NCBI GenBank assembly: GCA_947088865.1
Contig: CAMUHY010000023.1
Coordinates: forward strand, 1-41,402
Source: an uncultured Eubacterium sp.
GTDB taxonomy: Bacteria; Bacillota; Clostridia; Lachnospirales; Lachnospiraceae
Direction: 5' to 3'
Length of the DNA: 41,402 nt
The notes under the pieces were generated by a model, which made no database searches, was not told the DNA's origin, and was given only the letters and a program-made list of their open reading frames with translations. Shown piece after piece: positions 15,385 through 22,458 of the stretch; positions within the stretch are counted from its first letter, which is position 1, and each line of letters starts with the position of its first letter. The position numbers and the translations under genes were made by a program.

Positions 15385-17802
15385 TTATTTTCCAACAATA
15401 TTAATAATTTTTCCTGGAACATAGATTTCTTTAACAATAGTACTTGGACATCTCTCTCCCAATGCCGCTTTTGCCTTTTCCATTGCTAAATCTTTATTGG
15501 CATCAACAGCAATGGTCACTTTTCCTTTTACTTTGCCATTTACCTGCACTGCAATTTCAACAGTATCTTCCTTCATAGCCTCCTCATCATATGTTGGCCA
15601 TGAATTTTCTATAAATATACTTTTGCTATGTCCAAGCAACTCCCAAAGTTCTTCTGCCATATGAGGAGCAAATGGAGCAAGAAGCGTAACAATCACATTG
15701 CAAGTATCCTTATCAATGCCTCCTATATTTTTTGCGATATCCAACAATTTATTGGTATATTCCATAAATCCACTGACAACGGTATTTAAGCTAAAATTAT
15801 CAATTCTTGTTGTAATGTCATAAACCATTTTATTTCTGATTTTTATAAGCTCATCAGTTGGCGCAATACTCTTGCTGGCACTATCCGATACCAGATTGTA
15901 AAAACGTGTCAAAAATCGACGAACACCATCAATTCCTCTGTCGTCCCACTCTGCATCCATCTCTGGCGGTCCCACAAAAAGCTCATACATTCTAAGAGCA
16001 TCACAGCCATAATCTTCAATAAGGTCATCTGGTGAAACGACATTTCCCATAGACTTACTCATTTTTACACCATTTTTACCTGTAATCATGCCTTGATTAA
16101 ATAATTTTGTAAATGGTTCATCAAAATCAACAGCACCAATATCGTTTAAAAATTTTGTATAAAATCTTGAATACAATAAATGGAGAACGGCATGTTCCAC
16201 TCCACCTATATACATATCAACTGGAAGATACTCATTTGCCTTTTGCGGACTGACAAGCTGTTTATCATTTTTATTATCTACATATCTTAAAAAATACCAT
16301 GATGAACCTGCCCACTGTGGCATTGTATTGGTTTCTCTTCTTGCTGGCTTACCGCATTTCGGACAAGTTGTATGAACCCACTCATCAATAGCAGCAAGCG
16401 GTGATTCACCTGTTCCCGTAGGCTCATATTTATCAACATCTGGAAGCAGTACAGGAAGCTGGTCTTCTGGAACGGCAACACATCCACAATCATCACAATG
16501 AATAATTGGAATAGGCTCACCCCAGTATCGTTGCCTTGAAAATACCCAGTCACGAAGCTTATAATTGACTTTTTTCTTGCCAACGCCCATTTTTTCAATC
16601 ATAGCAGGCGCTTCTTTTTTAAGAACTGCTGATTCCATACCATTCCAATCACCAGAATTAATCATTGTTCCTGCTGCTTCTGTATAAGCGGTTTCCATAT
16701 TTTCTATTTCTTTTCCATCTTTTGCAATAACCTGTATAATTGGAAGATGAAATTTTTTAGCAAATTCAAAGTCTCTGTCATCATGTGCAGGAACACACAT
16801 AATTGCACCTGTACCATAATCCGCAAGAACATAATCCGAAAGCCAAATAGGTACTTTTTTGCCATTTAAAGGATTGACTGCATATGAACCTGTAAATACA
16901 CCCGTTTTTTCTTTATCCTGCATACGGTCTATATTAGAACGTGTTGAGGCTCTATAAATATAATCCTCCACATCTTTTTGCGTCTCTTGTGTGGCGAGTT
17001 CCTTTGCAAGCGCATGTTCTGGCGCTAATACCATAAATGTAGCGCCGTGCAATGTATCTGGTCGTGTTGTATATACGGTTATATACTCTTCTTTGCCATC
17101 CACTTTAAAGTCAACCTCTGCACCATAAGAACGACCAATCCAATCGCTTTGCATCTTCTTTACCTTCTCAGGCCAGTCAAGCTTGTCAAGGTCTTCTAAA
17201 AGACGGTCTGCATAAGCTGTAATTTTAAGCATCCACTGTTTCAGATTCTTTTTTGTAACCTCTGAATGGCAGCGTTCACAACATCCATTGACAACCTCTT
17301 CGTTGGCAAGTCCTGTCTTACATGAAGGACACCAGTTAATTGGCATCTCCTTCTCATAAGCCAACCCTTTATTAAACATCTGAACAAATATCCACTGTGT
17401 CCACTTATAAAAAGATGGGTCGGTCGTATTAACCTCCATATCCCAATCATAAACCGCTGAGATATCCTGTATTTGTCTTTTAATATTGGTTACATTTTCC
17501 TGTGTTGATATTCTTGGATGTACGCCGTTTTTAATCGCATAATTTTCTGCTGGAAGACCAAACGCATCCCACCCCATAGGGTGAATAACATAATATCCAT
17601 GCATCATTTTATATCGGCTCCACACATCACTGATAACATAACCTCTCCAATGTCCTACATGAAGCCCATTGCCAGAAGGATATGGAAACATATCCAAACA
17701 ATAATACTTTGGCTTCTTTCCATCATTGACATTGATTGGGTGTGCCTCCCAATTTCCTCTCCATTTTTTTTCAACTACTTTATGATTATAAGCTGCTGCC
17801 AT
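15385..17802 (-). CDS. leuS: Leucyl-tRNA synthetase (805 aa)
   Basis: Charges tRNA-Leu. Class I signatures are present: the HIGH-type motif in YPSGNGLHVGHWRGY (residues about 42-56) and KMSKS in NGVKMSKSMGNVVSP (near 565). The CP1 editing domain shows TTRPDTLHGATFMVLAPEH, and a zinc-binding insert has CPSCKTGLANEE and CCERCHSEV. Length is normal for Gram-positive LeuRS. ATG 17802 has GGAGG about 7 bases upstream. A single-gene transcript is likely. I found no T-box (no GGUACCGCG-like antiterminator bulge) in the leader, so it appears to be driven by an ordinary promoter. Confidence 0.98.
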   Translation of the reverse strand: MAAAYNHKVVEKKWRGNWEAHPINVNDGKKPKYYCLDMFPYPSGNGLHVGHWRGYVISDVWSRYKMMHGYYVIHPMGWDAFGLPAENYAIKNGVHPRISTQENVTNIKRQIQDISAVYDWDMEVNTTDPSFYKWTQWIFVQMFNKGLAYEKEMPINWCPSCKTGLANEEVVNGCCERCHSEVTKKNLKQWMLKITAYADRLLEDLDKLDWPEKVKKMQSDWIGRSYGAEVDFKVDGKEEYITVYTTRPDTLHGATFMVLAPEHALAKELATQETQKDVEDYIYRASTRSNIDRMQDKEKTGVFTGSYAVNPLNGKKVPIWLSDYVLADYGTGAIMCVPAHDDRDFEFAKKFHLPIIQVIAKDGKEIENMETAYTEAAGTMINSGDWNGMESAVLKKEAPAMIEKMGVGKKKVNYKLRDWVFSRQRYWGEPIPIIHCDDCGCVAVPEDQLPVLLPDVDKYEPTGTGESPLAAIDEWVHTTCPKCGKPARRETNTMPQWAGSSWYFLRYVDNKNDKQLVSPQKANEYLPVDMYIGGVEHAVLHLLYSRFYTKFLNDIGAVDFDEPFTKLFNQGMITGKNGVKMSKSMGNVVSPDDLIEDYGCDALRMYELFVGPPEMDAEWDDRGIDGVRRFLTRFYNLVSDSASKSIAPTDELIKIRNKMVYDITTRIDNFSLNTVVSGFMEYTNKLLDIAKNIGGIDKDTCNVIVTLLAPFAPHMAEELWELLGHSKSIFIENSWPTYDEEAMKEDTVEIAVQVNGKVKGKVTIAVDANKDLAMEKAKAALGERCPSTIVKEIYVPGKIINIVGK

Positions 17803-17838
17803 ATCAAAAATCCTCCATATTACGACTATAATGGTTCT

Positions 17839-17866
17839 ATTTTAGCACAGACAGGCTATTTGTCAA
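17839..17866 (-). promoter_or_regulatory. leuS promoter
   Basis: TTGACA (17866-17861), a 16-base spacer and TAAAAT (17844-17839) preceded by TGC, giving an extended -10. It lies about 37 bases before the leuS start codon, leaving a short leader with no room for a T-box. Confidence 0.75.
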
Positions 17867-18154
17867 TTTTTTCTTCATAATATTCAGAAGGTACTATACC
17901 GCAAAATGGACTATAATCAATATAGTGGATACATTTTTGTAAAAAAATATTTCTAAGAGCAGGGACTTAGAGTTGTTTCCAGTATATTATTCCTCCATTG
18001 GAACGCAACAAAAAAGGCACATGGTTTACAATTTACTGTTCCATGCGCCTTTATACTGTTATTTTGGTAGTTAAGCGGATTCGCAATCCGCTACGCTACT
18101 TGCTCAAACCATCTAGCTGCTATCGCAGCTATGAGGTTAAATTGTTTATGCTAA
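17867..18154. other. Intergenic upstream of leuS with several hairpins
   Basis: No gene was found. It contains an imperfect stem AAAGGCACATGG/CCATGCGCCTTT (18013-18024, 18041-18052) that could terminate the Rpn-like gene, and copy 1 of the 79-base repeat described separately, which itself holds two perfect 7-bp hairpins (18075-18091 and 18114-18131). Confidence 0.5.
18052..18130 (+). repeat. Copy 1 of a diverged 79-base inverted repeat
   Basis: Runs from TATACTGTTA to CGCAGCT. It contains the hairpin GCGGATT-CGC-AATCCGC (18075-18091) and a second one, TAGCTGC/GCAGCTA, that spills one base past the end. The reverse complement of 19554-19632 aligns to it along its whole length with about 70% identity and small gaps; many differences are C-to-T changes in copy 2. 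Confidence 0.65.
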
Positions 18155-18883
18155 TTACATAATCTCGGTTTCAAGTTTTTTCAATTCATCAAGTGGTATG
18201 GAAGGAACATATAGCGCAATTTCATCAAGCGATAACTTTCCCATTTTTATCATTCTTTCCGCTGTTTCTCTTGCTGTACTATTCTCAATATCCTTTGCAT
18301 AAGCCTTCAAAATCTGCTCGTCATCAAATAATGTCATCATAATATCCACAACCTCCTGCTCCTTGCTTTCAAGATATTCTTTCAGCACATTTCTGTTTTT
18401 ACAAATATGGATTGTTTCCGTTACTGCCTGCTTTGTGTTTCCATATAATTTTCTCTGTTCATTATATACTTTGGAGAAAATTATATACTGCCCGATAATA
18501 TCTTTCTCGTTTTCTTGATACAAAACTTTCACTTCCGCATCAATGGCAATCTTTGCCCCATCAAAAAATTCTTTGGAAAGTGATATAGTATCAGGAATTT
18601 TCTTTCTATCTCCTGTATAAATCACATACAATTCAGGTTTAGGCATATTCACTTTTCTGCTTCCATATAGATTTTGATTGGTACGCTTGAAATAATCGTG
18701 ATAAGTCTGTATCAGATACATCAATGCACGAATGATAATATTAAATGTCCATGTAGACTGACTTTCCACTAATACCATTAAACGATTGCCAACAGAAAAA
18801 CCTAAATTATTATAATCTGCATCAATCAGTACATCATTCATTGTTATTTTAACAGACAATACAATATAACTTATATCTGCCAT
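18155..18883 (-). pseudogene. 5'-truncated Rpn family (recombination-promoting nuclease-like) gene (242 aa left)
   Basis: Resembles Rpn/YhgA-type PD-(D/E)XK nucleases found in many copies in Lachnospiraceae. Recognisable parts include DVLIDADYNNLGFSVGNRLM, LVESQSTWTFNI, RALMYLIQTYHDYF, KPELYVIYTGDRK and VYNEQRKLYGN. Full-length relatives, as I recall them, have roughly 40 more residues before the DVLIDADYNNLGF segment. Here the frame begins at ATG 18883, only 9 bases after a TATAAT-like box, without a properly spaced ribosome binding site. The C-terminus looks intact. So it is probably a decayed remnant; expression of a truncated protein cannot be excluded. It lies between the two copies of the 79-base inverted repeat. 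Confidence 0.65.
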
Positions 18884-19068
18884 ACCTCAATTATACAAGA
18901 AAATATGGATGCCTACAATATAATTTATATAAAATTTATATGTACTATATTTTCTCGTCAACCGTCTGCAAATTTATCATAGCACTTATTGGGTTTTGCA
19001 TATCCTCTGTGGTTATATCTTGGATTCTCTTATGTCATTTATCGTAATGTTATATAATTTAGAAATTT

Positions 19069-19455
19069 TTAAGTAAAATTATTTTTCCCCATTGTTACAT
19101 TCATACCTGCAAGATGTTTTATTAATATTACTGCATCTTGTATATTGACTTCACCATCAACATTAACATCACTGGCAGTTATATCAACATTTATTCCTTT
19201 TATTCCTGCAAGGTGTTTTTTTAGAAGAACGCCATCTTGTACATTAATCTCGCCATCAGAATTAATATCGCCATATTTAACATCTTCAATTGGCTTGCCA
19301 TCTTCCCCTATTTTTTTGTATACTGCGGTTTGTCCGTTGGCAATTTTATCAATAATTGTGTCTGTATTTTCAAGATACCATTGACCATTATCTTCATATC
19401 CATGTATTGAACGATTAAGAAAATAATCAACAGAAGAATGATTTATCATCAGCAT
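19069..19455 (-). pseudogene. Dockerin type I domain fragment (C-terminus of a lost secreted protein)
   Basis: The last 70 residues hold the two calcium-binding repeats of a dockerin: GDINSDGEINVQDGVLLKKH and DVNVDGEVNIQDAVILIKHL. Before them lies a spacer with NGQWYLENTDTIIDK. There is no signal peptide or catalytic domain. Upstream of the apparent ATG the frame stays open and reads SEDFLNEAK in coding-like fashion until a stop at about position 19485, so the frame has been cut by a stop or frameshift. No cohesin or other cellulosome component is in the window. It is best read as the tail of a larger degraded gene, read in the same direction as the Rpn remnant. Confidence 0.75.
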
Positions 19456-19553
19456 TTTAGCCTCATTAAGGAAATCTTCACTTTAATGCTGCATACATAT
19501 AAGTAGAAGTGAGGACTTGATTGTTTCAATGGAAGTATAATTTCTCACTGAAA

Positions 19554-19632
19554 AGCTGTGGTAACAACTATAAGGTTATAAACAAATAACGTAGCGAATT
19601 GCAAACATCCGCTCTGACTTTTTAATAGTATA
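19554..19632 (-). repeat. Copy 2 of the 79-base repeat, inverted relative to copy 1
   Basis: The reverse complement runs from TATACTATTA through AGCGGATGTTTGCAATTC to CACAGCT and matches copy 1 at 18052-18130. Its first hairpin is weakened by substitutions, suggesting it is an older, decaying copy. Together the copies bracket the Rpn and dockerin remnants. Confidence 0.6.
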
Positions 19633-19749
19633 AAATTTCCATATACTCATTTCATTACACTTTATACAACCATTATGTCAACATTTAATTTTTATAATTT
19701 ACTTTATTATTAAAGTATAAATTCAACTAACATAACAACCATTACCCAA

Positions 19750-19926
19750 TTAAATTTTTTTATTGTGGTTTCGCTGAACAACTGCACTTTTAAAAGCTTT
19801 CATAGCTGGAGAAAGTTCTTGGAAATCTTCGTCAAAAATAATAGAATATTTTTTAGCTTCTTCTACTTGTTTAAGCTGCTCTTCTGTAAATTTTTGCCCT
19901 TTTTCAATAATAAATATTTTGGTCAT
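19750..19926 (-). CDS. Short unknown protein (58 aa)
   Basis: Begins MTKIFIIEKGQKFTEEQLKQ and continues with a charged helix and the segment IIFDEDFQELSPAMKAF. No membrane helix or signal peptide. ATG 19926 is chosen over ATG 19947; a GGAAAGAAG stretch lies upstream of it, so the ribosome binding site is only moderate. From memory similar short proteins recur in Lachnospiraceae, sometimes beside toxin genes, but no partner toxin of type II is adjacent here. An antitoxin-like role is possible and unproven. Confidence 0.6.
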   Translation of the reverse strand: MTKIFIIEKGQKFTEEQLKQVEEAKKYSIIFDEDFQELSPAMKAFKSAVVQRNHNKKI

Positions 19927-20064
19927 AATAAAGTCTTCTTTCCACATTTATTGCAACATAACATTTACACAATACCTGTCTAATTATTTGTGGTGATTTA
20001 ATTATAATAAATGGTTTGCATTTTGATTTAAGATAAACAAATGGAGAAACTCAAAAAAAGAATA

Positions 20065-20093
20065 TTGCAAATAAAAATTTCATATGTTACAAT
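20065..20093 (+). promoter_or_regulatory. Promoter of the antisense RNA
   Basis: TTGCAA (20065-20070), exactly 17 bases, TACAAT (20088-20093). Transcription would start near 20100, pointing into the 3' end of the type I toxin gene. Confidence 0.7.
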
Positions 20094-20101
20094 ATCAATA
20101 G

Positions 20102-20136
20102 AAAAAAGGGCATCTGCTAGTAGTAGACACCCTTTT
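20102..20136 (-). terminator. Terminator of the toxin mRNA
   Basis: On the minus strand a stem of AAAAGGG with CCCTTTT, extended by G-U containing pairs inward, ends in a run of six U. It defines a toxin mRNA of about 320 nt. The same hairpin forms the 5' end of the antisense RNA. Confidence 0.8.
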
Positions 20137-20178
20137 AGTGACTACCGATAGACGGTTAGCCCGGTTAATTAAATAACG

Positions 20179-20215
20179 AAAATAACCGCATCCTTTAGCC
20201 GAGGGCGGTTATTTT
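20179..20215. terminator. Terminator of the antisense RNA, overlapping the toxin stop codon
   Basis: Arms 20179-20189 and 20205-20215 form 11 bp (AAAATAACCGC/GCGGTTATTTT), followed on the plus strand by further T residues. The toxin stop codon TAA lies within it on the other strand. Confidence 0.75.
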
Positions 20216-20307
20216 TGTGTTTTGTTACTATCTTTACCGATAGAATATCCTATTCCAAAGCAAGTTAAGCCAAAACTTAACACTGCCATAAATCCTAAAA
20301 TATCCAT
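20209..20307 (-). CDS. Type I toxin: small hydrophobic 'holin-like' peptide (32 aa)
   Basis: The peptide starts MDILGFMAVLSFGLTCF, continues GIGYSIGKDS and ends NKTQK: one membrane helix (residues about 3-22) with a short charged C-terminal tail, the pattern of membrane-depolarising type I toxins widespread in Firmicutes and often annotated 'putative holin-like toxin'. ATG 20307 has GGAGG 9 bases upstream. Promoter, terminator and an antisense RNA are all readable around it, so the locus looks complete. The mRNA has a long 5' leader (about 120 nt) with alternative structures described in the findings, typical for toxins that must stay untranslated until processed or derepressed. Confidence 0.85.
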   Translation of the reverse strand: MDILGFMAVLSFGLTCFGIGYSIGKDSNKTQK

Positions 20308-20434
20308 TGGTTCAGCCCTCCTTTCAAGAAATCAAAGATTTCTTTAGATTCCCTTACAGGTTTCTATGTAAATAGAGGGTCACAGTCCCTCCAAAGAGGG
20401 CTAACCGCCTACCATCTTAGTAGCACCTAAAATT
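20308..20434 (-). promoter_or_regulatory. Structured 5' leader of the type I toxin mRNA
   Basis: The 5' segment 20413-20398 (GGTAGGCGGTTAGCCC) pairs over all 16 bases with the 3' segment 20162-20147. Part of the same region (20406-20393) can instead pair with the ribosome binding site region 20324-20309. A separate hairpin GAGGG/CCCTC lies at about 20374-20390. Confidence 0.65.
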
Positions 20435-20463
20435 ATTTTATCATTATTAAATAATAGTTTCAA
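20435..20463 (-). promoter_or_regulatory. Promoter of the type I toxin
   Basis: TTGAAA (20463-20458), exactly 17 bases, TAAAAT (20440-20435). Transcription would start near 20428. Between here and tyrA (20464-20635) no further gene or clear structure is seen. Confidence 0.75.
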
Positions 20464-20635
20464 TTCTTTTCTACAACTTTTTATTCAATCTCATTTTAAT
20501 CCCACACCTTGCAACCACCATCATATTTTGATATACTTATCTTACTTTAACTTTATATAATAAAATAATAACACTACTTTTATTAATAAAACAAACCAAT
20601 CATATACAAATAAATTTAACAGAATGGAGTTGGAC

Positions 20636-21517
20636 ATGGATTCATCGGATTTTTTTAATCACAATCTTACCATAGGATTTATTGGTTTTGGACTGATTGC
20701 AGGTTCCATAGCCAAAGCGCTGAAAAATGTGCATCCTGAATATCAAATCATTGCTACAAGTAGAACGCTTGCGCCATTAAATGAAGCGTTAAGCGATGGT
20801 GCTATTGATAAAATTATTCCAACTCTCGACCACCATTTTAGTCAATGCGATTATATTTTTTTGTGTACACCTGTCGTTACCATTACATCGTATTTTTCCA
20901 AATTAAAAACGATTATTAAAGAGGATTGTATTATAACTGATGTTGGGAGTGTAAAGACGATTATCCATGAAGCTGCTGCCAATTGCGGCTTACAACAGCA
21001 TTTTATTGGCGGTCACCCAATGGCAGGTTCGGAAAAAAGCGGTTACCAATATGCTGATGCTTCTATATTAAAGGGGGCAACTTATGTGATAACGCCTTTT
21101 GACAATACCGATAAAAACAAACTCACTGCTTATAAAATGCTTGTTGAACAGATGCAGTGCAATGCAATTATTATGGATTACAAACAACATGATTACTGCG
21201 TTGCCTCTGTAAGCCACCTTCCTCATCTTATATCAGCCGCTCTATCCAAAATGGTATATGAAAATGATGATGCAGAAAACCATATGCACATGCTGGCGGC
21301 TGGCGGGTTTAAAGATACCACACGCATTGCTGCATCATCTCCAGAGATGTGGGAACAAATCTGTGCTTCTAATGGAACAGCAATATCCATGCTCTTAAAA
21401 AAATATATTCATCTATTGCAAGAAATTGAGGAACATATCCATACAGACAATTCAAACAATAATGAATACATACGACAATTGTTTCAAATTGCCAGAGATT
21501 ACAGAAATACATTTTAA
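20636..21517 (+). CDS. tyrA: Prephenate dehydrogenase TyrA (293 aa)
   Basis: Makes 4-hydroxyphenylpyruvate from prephenate in tyrosine synthesis. The Rossmann motif GFIGFGLIAGSIAKAL lies at residues 14-29, the catalytic region GGHPMAGSEKSGYQYAD near 125, and SHLPHLISAAL in the helical dimerisation domain near 195. It is a stand-alone enzyme with no chorismate mutase or ACT domain. ATG 20636 is preferred over ATG 20624, since the latter contains the GGAG ribosome binding site (20626-20629) placed 6 bases before 20636. No other aromatic pathway genes lie nearby; the next gene is the unrelated AP2 protein. Confidence 0.94.
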   Translation: MDSSDFFNHNLTIGFIGFGLIAGSIAKALKNVHPEYQIIATSRTLAPLNEALSDGAIDKIIPTLDHHFSQCDYIFLCTPVVTITSYFSKLKTIIKEDCIITDVGSVKTIIHEAAANCGLQQHFIGGHPMAGSEKSGYQYADASILKGATYVITPFDNTDKNKLTAYKMLVEQMQCNAIIMDYKQHDYCVASVSHLPHLISAALSKMVYENDDAENHMHMLAAGGFKDTTRIAASSPEMWEQICASNGTAISMLLKKYIHLLQEIEEHIHTDNSNNNEYIRQLFQIARDYRNTF

Positions 21518-21592
21518 CTTCATATAAGTAATAAAGTGAATTATATATATTCACTTGACTGCTAAAATCTACAAGAAAGGGCTTTAATCACT

Positions 21593-22405
21593 ATGCCAGC
21601 AGGTGTTTACATCACAACAAAAAAAGATGGAACAACCTATTATCGGGTTTCTTTTACTTTTAAAAATAAACATATTAGTCTTGGCAGTTTTAATGATATA
21701 CAAAAAGCCTCACTTGTATATCAGGAGGCTTGTAGTATTATATCTGATTTTACAAATCACTGGGTTGACATTAATCTGCAACTCACCTCATATGACAAAA
21801 ATCAGCTTCATATTTCTTTTGACAAATATATTTGTCTTATCAATTACAGAGACAATCATATTTATGTAAAAACGCCCATTTATCTTTGCAAAAAATATTT
21901 TTTATATTTTTTAGATACATCCACTGTATTAACTTTTAATACAGACGATTTATTTTATTACTCAACACATAAAATCATACGCAGAGGCGGTTATTATTAT
22001 GTAAATGATTTTGGTATGCAAACAAGTATTTTATCACGATATGGAATACATCGCCATTCTGTCAAAGGATGCGATTATATATTCAGAAATAATGACGAAA
22101 ACGATTACCGCTATGAAAATGTTGTTGTTATCAACCGATATCGTGGTGTTAAAAAACAAACTAAAAATGGACTGATTACCTACCGCACCACCATACATAT
22201 TCATGGAAATTATATTGTTGGCGATTACTATAATGAAGTTACGGCGGCTATCGCTTACAATAAAGCAATCGATGCATTACAAAATAAAACGACCATTCAC
22301 TATGAAAAGAATTATTTAGAAGATATGAATCCTGCAAAATATATGGAAACCTATACCAATATCCAATTTTCCAAAAAGTTTAAAAAATTTTTAAAAAACT
22401 TCTAA
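21593..22405 (+). CDS. AP2-domain protein with a degenerate HNH-like core (270 aa)
   Basis: Two AP2/ERF-type DNA-binding modules flank a central region. The C-terminal one (residues about 183-228) reads RYRGVKKQTKNG, YRTTIHIHGNYIVGDY and TAAIAYNKAID, matching the WRAxI...GxF...AAxAYdxA pattern. The N-terminal one (2-45) reads GVYITTKKDGTTYYRVSF and KHISLGSFND. The core (about 140-180) has SRYGIHRHSVKGCDYIF, NNDENDYRYENVVVINRY, which lines up with the VDHINGxxxDNRxENL part of HNH homing endonucleases, but the catalytic His is Tyr here. It may be a domesticated homing endonuclease kept for DNA binding. I recall relatives across Lachnospiraceae. Start ATG 21593 has AAAGGG upstream. Convergent with the next gene. 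Confidence 0.75.
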   Translation: MPAGVYITTKKDGTTYYRVSFTFKNKHISLGSFNDIQKASLVYQEACSIISDFTNHWVDINLQLTSYDKNQLHISFDKYICLINYRDNHIYVKTPIYLCKKYFLYFLDTSTVLTFNTDDLFYYSTHKIIRRGGYYYVNDFGMQTSILSRYGIHRHSVKGCDYIFRNNDENDYRYENVVVINRYRGVKKQTKNGLITYRTTIHIHGNYIVGDYYNEVTAAIAYNKAIDALQNKTTIHYEKNYLEDMNPAKYMETYTNIQFSKKFKKFLKNF

Positions 22406-22458
22406 GTTTAATTTATATTTTTTATTATACAAATAATCGTTTATAATGCTTTTGTTAT

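Larger units (their letters stand above)
20100..20216 (+). ncRNA. Antisense RNA antitoxin of the type I locus (about 117 nt)
   Basis: Bounded by the promoter above and by an 11-bp hairpin with U-run (20179-20215). It is complementary to the 3' untranslated region and last codons of the toxin mRNA, the layout seen in TxpA/RatA and BsrG/SR4 of B. subtilis. It carries GATAGACGGTTAGCCC (20147-20162), nearly the same as the 5' segment of the toxin mRNA, so it would compete with that segment for the mRNA's 3' element. Existence is predicted, not shown. Confidence 0.65.

Noticed and set aside
17803-17870. T-box riboswitch before leuS
   Set aside because: The promoter lies only about 37 bases upstream of the start codon and no antiterminator bulge or specifier stem is visible. 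GCGGTATAGTACC further upstream lies outside the transcript.
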